Of a stretch of DNA of 64,000 bases, positions 1-7,529 are shown piece after piece (the stretch's first letter is position 1; the number at the start of each line of letters is the position of its first letter). The position numbers were made by a program, and so were the translations under genes. The stretch is from Limivicinus sp963617275 (GTDB lineage Bacteria > Bacillota > Clostridia > Oscillospirales > Oscillospiraceae). Below the pieces are notes generated by a model. It was not told where the DNA came from, did not search any database, and saw only the letters and a list, made by a program, of their open reading frames with translations. The stretch spans positions 1 to 64,000 of the forward strand of contig CAVENX010000043.1 of assembly GCA_963617275.1 (NCBI GenBank), in the 5' to 3' direction.

Positions 1-667
1 ACTTTTTGGAATAGAACGGCGGCAGCCCTCGAAGCTGCAAAATGCACCGATCTCCGGGCATGGTGGCAAGCTCGCTGGGGGTCATCAGCTCCCGGCCCAG
101 CCGCTGCGTGTTCTGGCTGTAGCTTTCGGATTGGCCCCGTGAGCGCCCCTCGGTCTGCATGGAGATGGTGGCCTTTCCCAACCAGTTCTCCGAAATCTCC
201 TTGATGGTGGAGCTTTCGCGCCCGCCGAGGAACAGCACACTATCCATGTTGCCGAGAATGGTTTCCGCGTTCTTATCGTAGATGGCCTTGCACTGCGCCA
301 ACTGCTGATACAGCAGGCATAGGCTGATTTCACGGGAGCGGATGACGGCTACCAGCTTTTCAAGCTGGGGCACCTGTCCCGTGTTGGCCGCCTCGTCCCA
401 CAGTACCCGCACATGATGGGGCAGCCGTCCGCCGTGAACATTGTCGGCCCGTTCGCACAGGAGGTTGAACATCTGCGAAAAGGCCAGCGCCACAAGGAAA
501 TTGTAGGTGCTGTCGGTGTCGCTGATGCAGAAGAATGTTGCCGTGCGCCGATCTCCCATGCGGTCAAGCTCCAGCTCGTCATAGGACATGATCTCCCGAA
601 GCTGGGGAATATCAAAGGGGGCAAGCCGAGCGCCGCAGGAGATCAAAATGCTTTTGGCCGTCTTGCC
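1..667 (-). pseudogene. traG: traG/virD4 coupling protein, C-terminal fragment
   Basis: The minus strand from 667 towards 1 reads in one frame from SGKTAKSILISCGARLAPF through RVLWDEAANTGQVPQL, LLYQQLAQCKAIY and ILGNMDSVLFLGG to LRGLPPFYSKK, then runs off the window. These are the central and C-terminal blocks of the VirD4/TraG/PcfC ATPase, which brings relaxosomes to the type IV secretion channel at the membrane. The DEA segment is the Walker B region. The fragment starts abruptly at the left end of the 15.2-kb element; the preceding residues are encoded at 15839-16492. The codons meet in frame if the insertion is removed, so this is an interrupted rather than a drifting gene. Confidence 0.9.
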
Positions 668-684
668 AGAAACGTTTTGTCAAG
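666..684. other. Left attachment end of element 1
   Basis: Core CC at 666-667 (GG on the minus strand), then AGAAACGTTTTGTCAAG at 668-684. The left end of element 2 (16493-16509) reads TGAAGCGTTTTGTCAAG at the same distance from its core. This identity between different elements marks a recombinase half-site. Confidence 0.75.
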
Positions 685-722
685 GACTTTTTCATCAAAT
701 TCACAAAAAGCTCACAAAGAAC

Positions 723-755
723 AAGGCCGGGAATCCATTGCGGACTCCCGGCCTT
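723..755 (-). terminator. Hairpin terminator after the tnpW gene
   Basis: AAGGCCGGGA and TCCCGGCCTT form the stem, followed on the minus strand by a T-rich stretch. It lies 26 bases past the TnpW stop and would end the rep-dnaC-tnpW transcript before the element's left end. Confidence 0.7.
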
Positions 756-781
756 GGTTATATGGCTTGTTTGCGGTCAAC

Positions 782-961
782 TCACATCTGCCGTACCTCG
801 TTTTTCAGCATCCGTTTGATCTTATCGCTCATGGTTTCGGTGCTGGTGGTGCTGAAATGTACGCGCACATTGTAGGTGGTCTTTCCGATCTTCCGTACCA
901 GCGCCGGGGCGTTCTGCTCCGTCTGAACGGTCGTTGTGCGGGGCGTATTTTCAATGTTCAT
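782..961 (-). CDS. TnpW family transposon-encoded protein
   Basis: This 59-residue protein matches the TnpW pattern: a short variable N-terminus, then an RKIGKTTYNV strand, VHFSTTSTET and a basic DKIKRMLKNE helix. TnpW proteins accompany serine-recombinase elements of the Tn4451 group; their function is unknown. The start at 961 is chosen because AGGAG lies 8 bases upstream; the ATG six bases earlier is too close to it. The start overlaps the end of the dnaC-like gene by 11 bases, so translation is probably coupled. Element 2 has a homologue at 22363-22554. Confidence 0.8.
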   Translation of the reverse strand: MNIENTPRTTTVQTEQNAPALVRKIGKTTYNVRVHFSTTSTETMSDKIKRMLKNEVRQM

Positions 962-1832
962 CTTCATAGCTCCTTTCTCTGGGTGACACGATCTCCTTTG
1001 CCGCTGTTCTCGTTGCCGCCGCATTTTTCTCTCGGAAGTTCTTCCCGGCAAAGAGAATGGGCGCACAGCGTTCCAGTATGCGGTCATAAATGCGGGCGTG
1101 GGCAAGGTCTGGCGGGTTCTTGATTTCCTCTAACCGCAGATTTGTCGTGATAATCATGGGCTTGCGGCTGCGGTAGCGGCTGTCGATCACATGAAACATC
1201 TGCTCCATCGCATACTCTGTGCTGCGCTCCACGCCCAAATCGTCAATAATCAGCAAGTCATAGAGTTCCAAACTGGCAATAAACTCCGCTCTGTCCTCAG
1301 AGAACATTCCCGTCAGCCGGTTCAAGATGGACGGAAAGTTCGTCATCAGAACAGGAACATCCCGGTCAAGCAAAGCGTTTGCGATACAACCGGCGAAAAA
1401 GGATTTGCCGGTTCCCACATCTCCGAACAGCAGCAGGCCGGTGTTGTTGCGAAAGGCTTCCTCCCAATGCTCCACATAGGCATGGGCTTTTGCTATCAGC
1501 GGATTTTCCCCGTTGTCGTTGGCAAAGGTATAGTCGTACAGATAACGGTCTTGAAGCCCCTGTGCCTTGCGGCGCTTGATCCGCTCCATGCGTTCCCGCT
1601 GCGCTATGGCTTCTTTGCGTTTGCGCTCTGCCTCGGCCTGACAGGGGCAGACGCACCGGGGTATGAAATATCCCGGCTTGCCGAAGTTGGGAACAACCGT
1701 CTGCCGCTGACCTTTGCAGGCTTTACAATGGATCAGGCCGTCGGCTGGGTCAATGTACTCGTCTGCGGTCAACTCTGTCGCTTCGGCATTGCGGTCGATC
1801 CATGCACGGATTTCCTCAGTTATTTCCATCAT
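951..1832 (-). CDS. DnaC/IstB-type helicase loader ATPase
   Basis: This 293-residue AAA+ protein has Walker A GDVGTGKS (about residue 140) and Walker B LLIIDDLG (about 195), followed by a sensor-like IITTNL. The N-terminal part carries CKACKGQ and a CVCPC pair, probably a zinc-binding module. Proteins of this kind load the replicative DNA helicase at the origin. It overlaps the upstream initiator gene by four bases (ATGA) and the downstream tnpW, so the three form one translationally coupled replication operon. Confidence 0.85.
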   Translation of the reverse strand: MMEITEEIRAWIDRNAEATELTADEYIDPADGLIHCKACKGQRQTVVPNFGKPGYFIPRCVCPCQAEAERKRKEAIAQRERMERIKRRKAQGLQDRYLYDYTFANDNGENPLIAKAHAYVEHWEEAFRNNTGLLLFGDVGTGKSFFAGCIANALLDRDVPVLMTNFPSILNRLTGMFSEDRAEFIASLELYDLLIIDDLGVERSTEYAMEQMFHVIDSRYRSRKPMIITTNLRLEEIKNPPDLAHARIYDRILERCAPILFAGKNFREKNAAATRTAAKEIVSPRERSYEDEH

Positions 1833-2575
1833 ACGGTTTCACCCTCCCGAACGCTGTAATCCCGGTTGCGGGTCTGTGGTGCGGCTTTCTTCCTGTCCTC
1901 GGCTGCCCAACGGCGAATGGTGGCGGCGTGGCGCTGGTACTGCTTGCCGGTGGATGCCATGTACTCAGAGAGTCGGTCAATATAGGTCTGCCACAGGGCG
2001 GGCAGTTCTGTTTGCAAATCGGTCAATTCCTCGTCGGTGAGAAACACATTCTGATAGCGTCCATAGGCGGGTGCGCTGCCACTCTCTCTATTCTCTTTAT
2101 CTCTAATATCTAAACTCTTATCTCTAATCTCTGGTGGACAAATGTCCGCTGAGATATATGGTGGACATTTGTCCGCCTGCCCGGACGGAAGAAGATTTTG
2201 CCGCTTTAGGCGCATCCGCTCCTTTCGCTTGCGCTCACCCTCGGTGGAGGACTGCCCGATCAAAAGCTGAATGTCGGCCATGTAATAGCTGCCGTTCGTC
2301 AATATCTCCACAAGGCCAAATTCCAGAAAGACTTTGATCGCCCGTTCCACCGTGCCAATCTGATGGCGGGTAAAGGTGGCGATGGTCTGCGGCGTGTGGG
2401 GTAAATGGTCGTTGAGCATGAGGACACCGCTGTACTTTAACGACATGAGGTACATCTTCAGCAGCAGGTTAGAATAGAGCAAGCCGTCCTGCATACTTTC
2501 CAGAATGACCATCTTGGCGTCCGTGAAAAAATTCTCTTTGAGCTTCATGTAATAATACTTGCGATTTTCTGACAT
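1829..2575 (-). CDS. Replication initiator (RepA N-terminal / phage replisome organizer type)
   Basis: The 248-residue protein opens with KYYYMKLKENFFTD and continues with MQDGLLYSNLLLKMYL, the winged-helix N-domain seen in Firmicutes plasmid and ICE initiators and in phage replisome organizers. A basic linker (GERKRKERMRLKRQ) leads to a low-complexity middle (KCPPYISADICPP, then repeated IRDK) and a charged C-terminal domain ending RRWAAEDRKK. The middle is encoded by DNA that holds two GGACA/TGTCC palindromes and an AT-rich run, so the gene probably contains the origin it serves. A start at 2575 follows AAAGGAGAA. Confidence 0.85.
   Translation of the reverse strand: MSENRKYYYMKLKENFFTDAKMVILESMQDGLLYSNLLLKMYLMSLKYSGVLMLNDHLPHTPQTIATFTRHQIGTVERAIKVFLEFGLVEILTNGSYYMADIQLLIGQSSTEGERKRKERMRLKRQNLLPSGQADKCPPYISADICPPEIRDKSLDIRDKENRESGSAPAYGRYQNVFLTDEELTDLQTELPALWQTYIDRLSEYMASTGKQYQRHAATIRRWAAEDRKKAAPQTRNRDYSVREGETV
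2100..2177. repeat. Iteron-like palindrome pair and AT-rich repeats, candidate replication origin
   Basis: GGTGGACAAATGTCCGC starts at 2133 and GGTGGACATTTGTCCGC at 2160, a 27-base periodicity. Each is a near-perfect palindrome around GGACA/TGTCC. Beside them 2100-2131 holds TATCTCTAAT repeats that are strongly AT-rich and could be the unwinding region. Everything lies within the initiator gene, as in RepA_N-type replicons, where iterons occupy the rep coding sequence. Binding by the initiator is inferred. Confidence 0.6.
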
Positions 2576-2687
2576 AGGGTTCTCCTTTGGGTTTGGTAGG
2601 GCTTCTGTACGCCTTTCAGTGCCGTTTTTCTGGTGTGGATGGGAAATGTATCACGCCCCCATTGACACCGCTCCAAAAGTCCTTGAT

Positions 2688-3074
2688 TTACAAGGCTTTT
2701 TTCGCCTCTAAAGCGTGACATCTCTGACGCTGTTTCCGCTTGCGTGTAGCGGCGCTTTTGCGCTTCATGGCAGCGGCGCAGTTCGGACAGTATTTGGCGT
2801 GGTTGGAGCCGGGCAAAAACCGTGCGCCGCATACGCAGCACCGTTTCCTGTCCGCACGGTAAAACAGGGCGGCTTCCAGTTCCTTGTCCTGCGGCAATAC
2901 CGCCGCTCGAAACCAGCGGCACAGTAACGAATAGGAAATACTCTGGACGCAGACACATTTCTCTCCATCGTCCAGCGCAAGGCAGTTCCCGGAAGCATAG
3001 TTGCAGCAGGAATGTACCAGTCGCCGCATCCTGCGATACTGCCGATAGTCCATAATGGGGATAGCGGAAAACAC
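2688..3074 (-). CDS. Cysteine-rich VLP-domain protein
   Basis: This 128-residue protein starts at a GTG eight bases past GGAGG. It has CCNYASGNCLALDDGE, CVCVQSISYSLLCRWFRAAVLP and a C-terminal CCVCGARFLPGSNHAKYCPNC zinc-ribbon-like block, then a lysine/arginine tail. This cysteine pattern belongs to the 'cysteine-rich VLP' family found in conjugative and mobilizable Firmicutes elements; its function is unknown. The paired cysteines and basic tail suggest a zinc-stabilized nucleic-acid binder. It lies just upstream of the replication operon. Confidence 0.75.
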   Translation of the reverse strand: MFSAIPIMDYRQYRRMRRLVHSCCNYASGNCLALDDGEKCVCVQSISYSLLCRWFRAAVLPQDKELEAALFYRADRKRCCVCGARFLPGSNHAKYCPNCAAAMKRKSAATRKRKQRQRCHALEAKKAL

Positions 3075-3182
3075 TTGGTTGACCTCCAAAAATGAAATTA
3101 GCGTGAATTATTCGTGCAAAGCATTGATTTCTTCGTGCAAACGGCATATACTATACTCACCAGCAGGAAAGGAGATGGTTTT

Positions 3183-3500
3183 ATGGCTGGCTCCACCACG
3201 AATATCAGCATCCGCATGGATTCGGATTTGAAAGCACAGGCCGATGCGCTCTTTGGAGAACTCGGCATGAACCTGTCCACGGCGTTCAATGTCTTTGTCC
3301 GCCAGTCGCTCCGCGAGGGCCGTATTCCGTTTGATATTTCTCTCAATCAGCCCAACAAGGAAACGATCAGCGCCATGTTGGAGGCAGAAAGGATTGCAAA
3401 AGATCCGTCCGTGAAAGGGTACAACGATCTGGATGAACTCTTTGCAGACCTGAAAGCACAAGGATCATGCACTGACCGGGAATTGGATCGGACACCGTGA
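3183..3500 (+). CDS. RelB/DinJ family antitoxin
   Basis: The 105-residue protein begins TTNISIRMDSDLKAQADALFGELGMNLSTAFNVFVRQ, split here as TTNISIRMDSDLKAQ and FGELGMNLSTAFNVF, the ribbon-helix-helix domain of RelB/DinJ antitoxins, and continues into the toxin-binding end YNDLDELFADL. The start follows GGAAAGGAGATG. After about residue 94 the frame runs into DNA that normally encodes a YafQ toxin, giving a spurious tail SCTDRELDRTP. The cognate toxin is reduced to a C-terminal remnant, so this is an orphan antitoxin that can probably still bind its operator. Confidence 0.8.
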   Translation: MAGSTTNISIRMDSDLKAQADALFGELGMNLSTAFNVFVRQSLREGRIPFDISLNQPNKETISAMLEAERIAKDPSVKGYNDLDELFADLKAQGSCTDRELDRTP

Positions 3501-3606
3501 GTGTCACATCCTCCCGGATTGGCTGCTGATCTACCGCATCGAGGATGAAGTGTTGGTGCTGACCTTAGCCCGCACCGGGACGCACAGCGACCTGTTCGGG
3601 AAATAA
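3463..3606 (+). pseudogene. YafQ/RelE-type toxin, C-terminal remnant
   Basis: In the frame beginning GAT at 3463, the DNA reads DHALTGNWIGHRECHILP and then DWLLIYRIEDEVLVLTL, ending THSDLFGK-stop at 3606. That is the last 47 residues or so of a YafQ/RelE-superfamily mRNA interferase, with the conserved HxLxG, ECH, DWLLIY and late His regions. The first half of the toxin gene is missing and the join lies within the end of the antitoxin gene. A simple internal deletion fusing the two genes out of frame explains this. Confidence 0.8.
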
Positions 3607-3653
3607 CGCCTGCCGCCGTATGGAAGTCATTCTGTACGGCGGTTTTTCTTTGC

Positions 3654-5096
3654 TCAGCGTTCGGGTTCATTCCGCTTCTGCTCCTTTGATTGAGCGTCCT
3701 TTTCAAGCTGCTCCGCCGTTTTCCGCAGCTTCTCCACGGCCTTGATCTCCTCTCGCATAGCGCGTAACTCCTGATACTGCAACTTCTTCTGCGCGGTCAA
3801 AACATCCGCCTCGCTCCGCCATTTCTTCGGCGTGATGGCTTCGCCCTCGGCTTTCAGATTTTCCAGATACCGAACGGCGGCGTCATACAAGGCAAGCTCG
3901 GCGTGGTAACGCTGTTCAAACTGCTCCTGCTTGGCCGGCTTCATCTTGGCGTACTGGCGGTGAATGGCCTTGTATTTTTCGTACTGCTGGAACATGGACA
4001 ACCGTTCTTCCAGCAACGCGATCCGGCGCTCGGCGGACACGATTTTGCCGCGCAGATCGTAATAGCGGCTGTTCATGCTGTCTACCTTTTCATAAAGCTG
4101 CCGCATGGTGGCGATGCCGTTGGAGGTAAGCAGGCTGAACAGCGCTGCCTGTTCCCGCAGCTTCTTGATCGTGCCATAGCGGGAGGTCGGCTTGCCGCCC
4201 ATTGCCTGCTGTGCCTCCCAAAGCTTGGATATGGTGGGCTGGCTGCTCTGCGGCTTGGCGGCCTCGTCCTTTGACCAGCGGTACAGCCGGGTAATACGGG
4301 CTTTGATCTCTTTGAGCAGCTTATTGTCAGCGGCAATCTGGCGGTTCAAATCGCCCTTGCGGGTGGAGATGCCGCGCTTTTCCATCTGTGTGGCGGCAAC
4401 GCCCAAATGCACCGAGGGGATTTTTTCAACGCCTTGCCGCTGATAGCTGCGGTGGTCGATCCGCTCCGGCCTCCCGGCGGCCTCCAACGCCTGATTGGTA
4501 TAGGCCGCCCATGCGCTGCGCCAGTTTTCCGCCTGCTCCCGGCTGTTCCAGTCGGTCGTGTCCTCCCGATGATTTTTCCAGCCGCCCTTGCCGTCCGGGA
4601 TGCGCTGGCCGCGCTCGTCCAGATCATAGACCTTGCGGCACTTTGCGCCCCATTGTCCGTTTTCTTTCAGCGGTCGGACAGTCAGCAGAATGTGGGCGTG
4701 GGGGTTGCCGGTGTTGCGGTCATGGATGGCAAAATCGGCGCACATCCCTTTGTCCACGAAATTGTCTTTCACATAGGTGCGGACGAGGGATAGCTGCTGC
4801 TCCCGGCTCAGCTCCACAGGCAAGGCTACTTCCACCTCGCGGGCAAGCTGGCTATCCTTGGATTTTTCGATTTGCTCCACGCTGTTCCAGAGGATAGAGC
4901 GGTCTTGAAACTCTGGCGGGGCGTGGGCTGGCAGCATGATCTCAGAATGGACAACGCCGCCTTTGCGGGTGTAGTCGTGAGTCATGCCGTCCCACTCGTT
5001 TACGAGCTTTGTACCGCTGCGGTATGCGGCAGCGCCAACGGCAGATTTGCCCTTGCTGCGCTGTACCATTTTGAGGGTGCAATGGAATATGGCGAT
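3654..5096 (-). CDS. MobA/MobL (MobQ) family relaxase of element 1
   Basis: The N-terminal part has the family's signature: IFHCTLKMVQRSKGKSA, AAAYRSG, MTHDYTRKGGV, and the metal-binding HAHILLTVRPL near residue 140, preceded by FAIHDRNTGNP. Relaxases of this group nick oriT and carry the 5' end of the strand to the recipient. A C-terminal coiled-coil-rich half follows. No ATG, GTG or TTG lies where the family starts; an ATC codon (5094-5096) six bases past a perfect AGGAGGA fits, giving 480 residues. An earlier in-frame ATG exists at 5264 but would read through the oriT region. Confidence 0.85.
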   Translation of the reverse strand: MAIFHCTLKMVQRSKGKSAVGAAAYRSGTKLVNEWDGMTHDYTRKGGVVHSEIMLPAHAPPEFQDRSILWNSVEQIEKSKDSQLAREVEVALPVELSREQQLSLVRTYVKDNFVDKGMCADFAIHDRNTGNPHAHILLTVRPLKENGQWGAKCRKVYDLDERGQRIPDGKGGWKNHREDTTDWNSREQAENWRSAWAAYTNQALEAAGRPERIDHRSYQRQGVEKIPSVHLGVAATQMEKRGISTRKGDLNRQIAADNKLLKEIKARITRLYRWSKDEAAKPQSSQPTISKLWEAQQAMGGKPTSRYGTIKKLREQAALFSLLTSNGIATMRQLYEKVDSMNSRYYDLRGKIVSAERRIALLEERLSMFQQYEKYKAIHRQYAKMKPAKQEQFEQRYHAELALYDAAVRYLENLKAEGEAITPKKWRSEADVLTAQKKLQYQELRAMREEIKAVEKLRKTAEQLEKDAQSKEQKRNEPER

Positions 5097-5246
5097 AAGT
5101 AATCCTCCTTTCGCCGGGGTTACTCCGGCTGCATGGAACGGAACAGCCGCTTGCGGATGTTTCGTTCTGTGCGGCGCACAAGGGGGTTGGGGAGCGTAGC
5201 GCCCCATCGCGGTCTTTGACCGCAACAGCTCTCGGCAAAGCGCACA

Positions 5247-5276
5247 GCACCGGCAACGGTGCATAAGTGCGCCCTT
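5247..5276. other. oriT: IncQ-type oriT of element 1
   Basis: Inverted repeat GCACCG-GCAA-CGGTGC is followed directly by ATAAGTGCGCCCTT. The core TAAGTGCGCCCT is the nick-region sequence known from RSF1010, pIP501, pSK41 and related MobQ systems. It lies about 150 bases upstream of the relaxase start, and element 2 has the same arrangement at 20181-20213. Confidence 0.85.
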
Positions 5277-5289
5277 GGAATCCCCGCAG

Positions 5290-5586
5290 TTACCCTGTTT
5301 CTCCGTTTTTGGCCTCGGCTTTTGGCAGCTCCGGCGCTCCCGGCAGGCAGGAAAGTGTCAGAAGAAACGCTTTGACTTCCTCACCCGGCAATGCGGTAAG
5401 GGCGGGAAAAGCGCTCTCCAGAATCGCGCCATGCTCGATCAGGCGGCGGGTTCTGGCGCGGCGTTCCATGTCGCTCTGGCGGTTCAATAAAATCTTTTGC
5501 CAGTTCTCCAACTGGCGGATTTTCTTCAAGACCTGTTCCTGCTCGGCTTTTTTCTGTTCCGCTTTGGCGGCGTTGCTTTCGTGCAT
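5290..5586 (-). CDS. DUF3847 family protein
   Basis: This 98-residue protein has a coiled-coil first half (AEQKKAEQEQVLKKIRQLE), then the conserved RRARTRRLIEHGAILES and a C-terminal acidic helix. DUF3847 proteins sit next to MobA/MobL relaxases in Firmicutes elements, so an accessory role at oriT is plausible but unproven. The start follows GGAGG. The gene overlaps the preceding sigma-like gene by 61 bases and ends 14 bases from oriT. Element 2 carries a relative in the same place (20229-20522). Confidence 0.8.
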   Translation of the reverse strand: MHESNAAKAEQKKAEQEQVLKKIRQLENWQKILLNRQSDMERRARTRRLIEHGAILESAFPALTALPGEEVKAFLLTLSCLPGAPELPKAEAKNGETG

Positions 5587-6065
5587 ATCGTGACCTCCTG
5601 TGTCGGCTCCATCCAGCCGTGTTTGATAAAATACTTGCGTAATTTGGCAATCGCTTGGTAGGTTGTCGAGGTAGCTAACGTCGTGCTGATACCCTCGGCC
5701 TCGGCAATCTCATGGAATTTCAGACCGTCCACGAACCGGGCCCTGATACAACAAGCCTGCTTCGGTGTCAAGGTCGCAAGCGCTTCTTGCAGCCGCAGCA
5801 GCATGAGATCATTCTGTTCCTCCTTTTCTCGCCGGAGTTCTTCTGCCAGAAAAACGTCCTCGGCGGAGGGCTCTTGTTCGAGAAAGTGATATTCCAGCCC
5901 CGGCGAACAGTCAAAAGAATAGGTATGTCCCTGCAAGCGGCGCTCGGAATTATGATCCAAGCGGTGTTCTTCCTCGATGGCGTCTGCGATCTCGTCCGGC
6001 AGCTCAATGATCGTGTCCGTTTCGTAGAGCGGATAGTAATACTTTTTCAGATTGATCCGTTTCAT
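5526..6065 (-). CDS. Sigma-70 region 4-like protein, third gene of the trio
   Basis: The 179-residue protein begins MKRINLKKYYYPLYETDT and has an acidic middle. Its helix-turn-helix half reads LATLTPKQACCIRARFVDGLKFHEIAEAEGIST, resembling region 4 of sigma factors; no region 2 is recognisable. A basic tail KRNRKKPSRNRS ends it. Such small sigma-like proteins in ICEs and IMEs are thought to regulate element genes. Its N-terminus is clearly related to that of the upstream neighbour, which it overlaps by four bases (ATGA), so the pair is translationally coupled. Confidence 0.75.
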   Translation of the reverse strand: MKRINLKKYYYPLYETDTIIELPDEIADAIEEEHRLDHNSERRLQGHTYSFDCSPGLEYHFLEQEPSAEDVFLAEELRREKEEQNDLMLLRLQEALATLTPKQACCIRARFVDGLKFHEIAEAEGISTTLATSTTYQAIAKLRKYFIKHGWMEPTQEVTICTKATPPKRNRKKPSRNRS

Positions 6066-6526
6066 AACTTTCCGTTCCGCTTCTGACGCAGAAAGCGGCG
6101 GCGCAGCTTCTTGATCCCGCCGCGAATGGAATCGCTGACCTGCCCAGGCGTGATCTGCTCCAGTGCGGCGATGTCGCTGATTTTCATACCCAGCATATAA
6201 CGGGCATGGATGCGGCGGCGCTGAACAGGTGTCAAATCATCCAGCCATTCATAGAGCTTCCGGATCATATCTTCCTGCGCGGCCTGTTCCTCCAGCTCGA
6301 TTATGTAGTCCTCCGGGGATGGTTGCTCCCAGCCGATAGCTGCCGTTTCAATACCGTCCTCACAGTCGAGGGAATAGTAGGCTTTGTGGTAGTAGACTTT
6401 TCGCCTGCGGTTGTTTTCCTCTCGCTGCATCAGCAGGAGGGCTTCTGCCACCTCGTCGCTGACCTCGACAAATACATTTTTGCTGTAATGTGGGAAATAG
6501 AGCTTTCTCAGGTTGATCGTTTTCAT
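6062..6526 (-). CDS. Sigma-70 region 4-like protein, second gene of the trio
   Basis: This 154-residue protein starts MKTINLRKLYFPHYSKNVFV, a close match to the N-terminus of the next gene. It carries LDDLTPVQRRRIHARYMLG with a helix-turn-helix in ISDIAALEQITPGQVSDSI and a basic C-terminus. It looks like a DNA-binding regulator derived from sigma region 4 rather than a complete sigma factor. The start follows AGGAGG. Related N-termini and similar lengths point to tandem duplication. Confidence 0.75.
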   Translation of the reverse strand: MKTINLRKLYFPHYSKNVFVEVSDEVAEALLLMQREENNRRRKVYYHKAYYSLDCEDGIETAAIGWEQPSPEDYIIELEEQAAQEDMIRKLYEWLDDLTPVQRRRIHARYMLGMKISDIAALEQITPGQVSDSIRGGIKKLRRRFLRQKRNGKL

Positions 6527-6629
6527 AGGCTGTCCTCCTAATGCAGAAAGGGCAGACAGCTTGAAACTGCCTGTCCTCTCCGCTTTTGTGATGGGAAGAA
6601 GTTTCCCTCACTGGGTAGCCCGAAAACGC

Positions 6630-7043
6630 TTATTCGTTAGGGTGCTGTGCCCAACATTTTTTGACTTTCTTTCTGACCGCCTCAATGCTCTCAAAGATGG
6701 ACACCTTAGAGCAGCCGTACAGAGCGGCGATCTCCGCATAGCTCATGCCATCCAGCGCATAGAGCAGGAAACGGCGGCGCTGTGCCTCGGTGCAGCGATC
6801 CAGAACCGAAAGTAACTCGTCCAGCGTTTCTTTCCGGCAGAGATAGTCCTCCGGGGTTTCGCTGAACACGCCCACGCCCTCGGTAAAGGCGATGTACTCG
6901 TCAAACTCGCGGGCATCCCAATGCCGCCGCTTTTCGTGGGCAAGGTTTTCTTCCTTGTGATCGGCACGGTCAAGAAATTCATAGACTTCAATGCTGACTT
7001 CTACGGACACGATCTGCCCGTTGTAATTGATGGTGACTTCCAT
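6630..7043 (-). CDS. Sigma-70 region 4-like protein, first gene of the trio
   Basis: This 137-residue protein has LDRCTEAQRRRFLLYALDG followed by MSYAEIAALYGCSKVSIFESI, a sigma region 4 helix-turn-helix. Its N-terminal half (VTINYNGQIVSVEVSIEVYEFLDRA) follows the same plan as the two downstream proteins: short strands, then an acidic helix. It probably binds DNA and regulates element genes. The terminators at 7147-7433 separate it from the exporter operon, so a promoter should lie in 7044-7146. Confidence 0.75.
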   Translation of the reverse strand: MEVTINYNGQIVSVEVSIEVYEFLDRADHKEENLAHEKRRHWDAREFDEYIAFTEGVGVFSETPEDYLCRKETLDELLSVLDRCTEAQRRRFLLYALDGMSYAEIAALYGCSKVSIFESIEAVRKKVKKCWAQHPNE

Positions 7044-7146
7044 CCGTTTTTCCTCCGTTCAGATTTTTGAAAAATCCGAACGGAACGGCGGAGAGCGGCA
7101 CCGGGGAACATCTGGACACTGTGACCAGAAGTACGAGGATATAAAA

Positions 7147-7175
7147 GCGCCTGTCTGCAAAACGCAGACAGGCGC
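7147..7175 (-). terminator. Terminator between exporter operon and sigma-like trio
   Basis: GCGCCTGTCTGC and GCAGACAGGCGC form a perfect 12-base stem with a five-base loop, followed on the minus strand by TTTTAT. Confidence 0.75.
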
Positions 7176-7297
7176 AGAAGAATTATAAAATCTATTTACA
7201 TGATTTCTGTGTTCATACTCATAGCCGGAATAGTCCGATGGAGGGGCTACGCTTTTTTTAGCTGGTGCAGATCATGGACGCTGCGAAAAAGCAAAAA

Positions 7298-7433
7298 GGA
7301 CACGGCGATACCTCCCCGGATACCGCCGTATCCTTAAAAAAGGGCGACTTTACCACACCCCCCGTAAATCCATTTTTTCAAAAGGAAAACGGCGGCTTGA
7401 AATACAATATTTCAAAACCGCCGCTTCGCGCCG
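7298..7433 (-). terminator. Two further hairpins behind the ABC exporter operon
   Basis: One stem pairs 7298-7312 with 7318-7333 (GGAYACGGC arms) and leads into a T-rich run on the minus strand. The other spans 7390-7433, pairing CGGCGG and TTGAAAT arms, and is followed on the minus strand by TTTTCCTTTT. With 7147-7175, the 486-base gap 7044-7529 is mostly terminator structure; I see no gene in it. Confidence 0.65.
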
Positions 7434-7529
7434 CAAGGCCGATCTCAACGGTCTTGTTGTGTGCAATATCGATTATATGTTATAAATGTGTGTCGCTCTT
7501 ATAAAATCAACTGTGCCATGAGAAAAGGA

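Noticed and set aside
413..1123. Plus-strand 236-codon frame across the element 1 border
   Set aside because: It runs antisense to traG, tnpW and the dnaC-like gene and crosses a recombination junction, so it cannot be an old gene.
5102..5264. Upstream ATG extension of the element 1 relaxase
   Set aside because: The extra 56 residues are Cys/Arg/Pro-rich, match nothing in the family and would be translated from oriT DNA.
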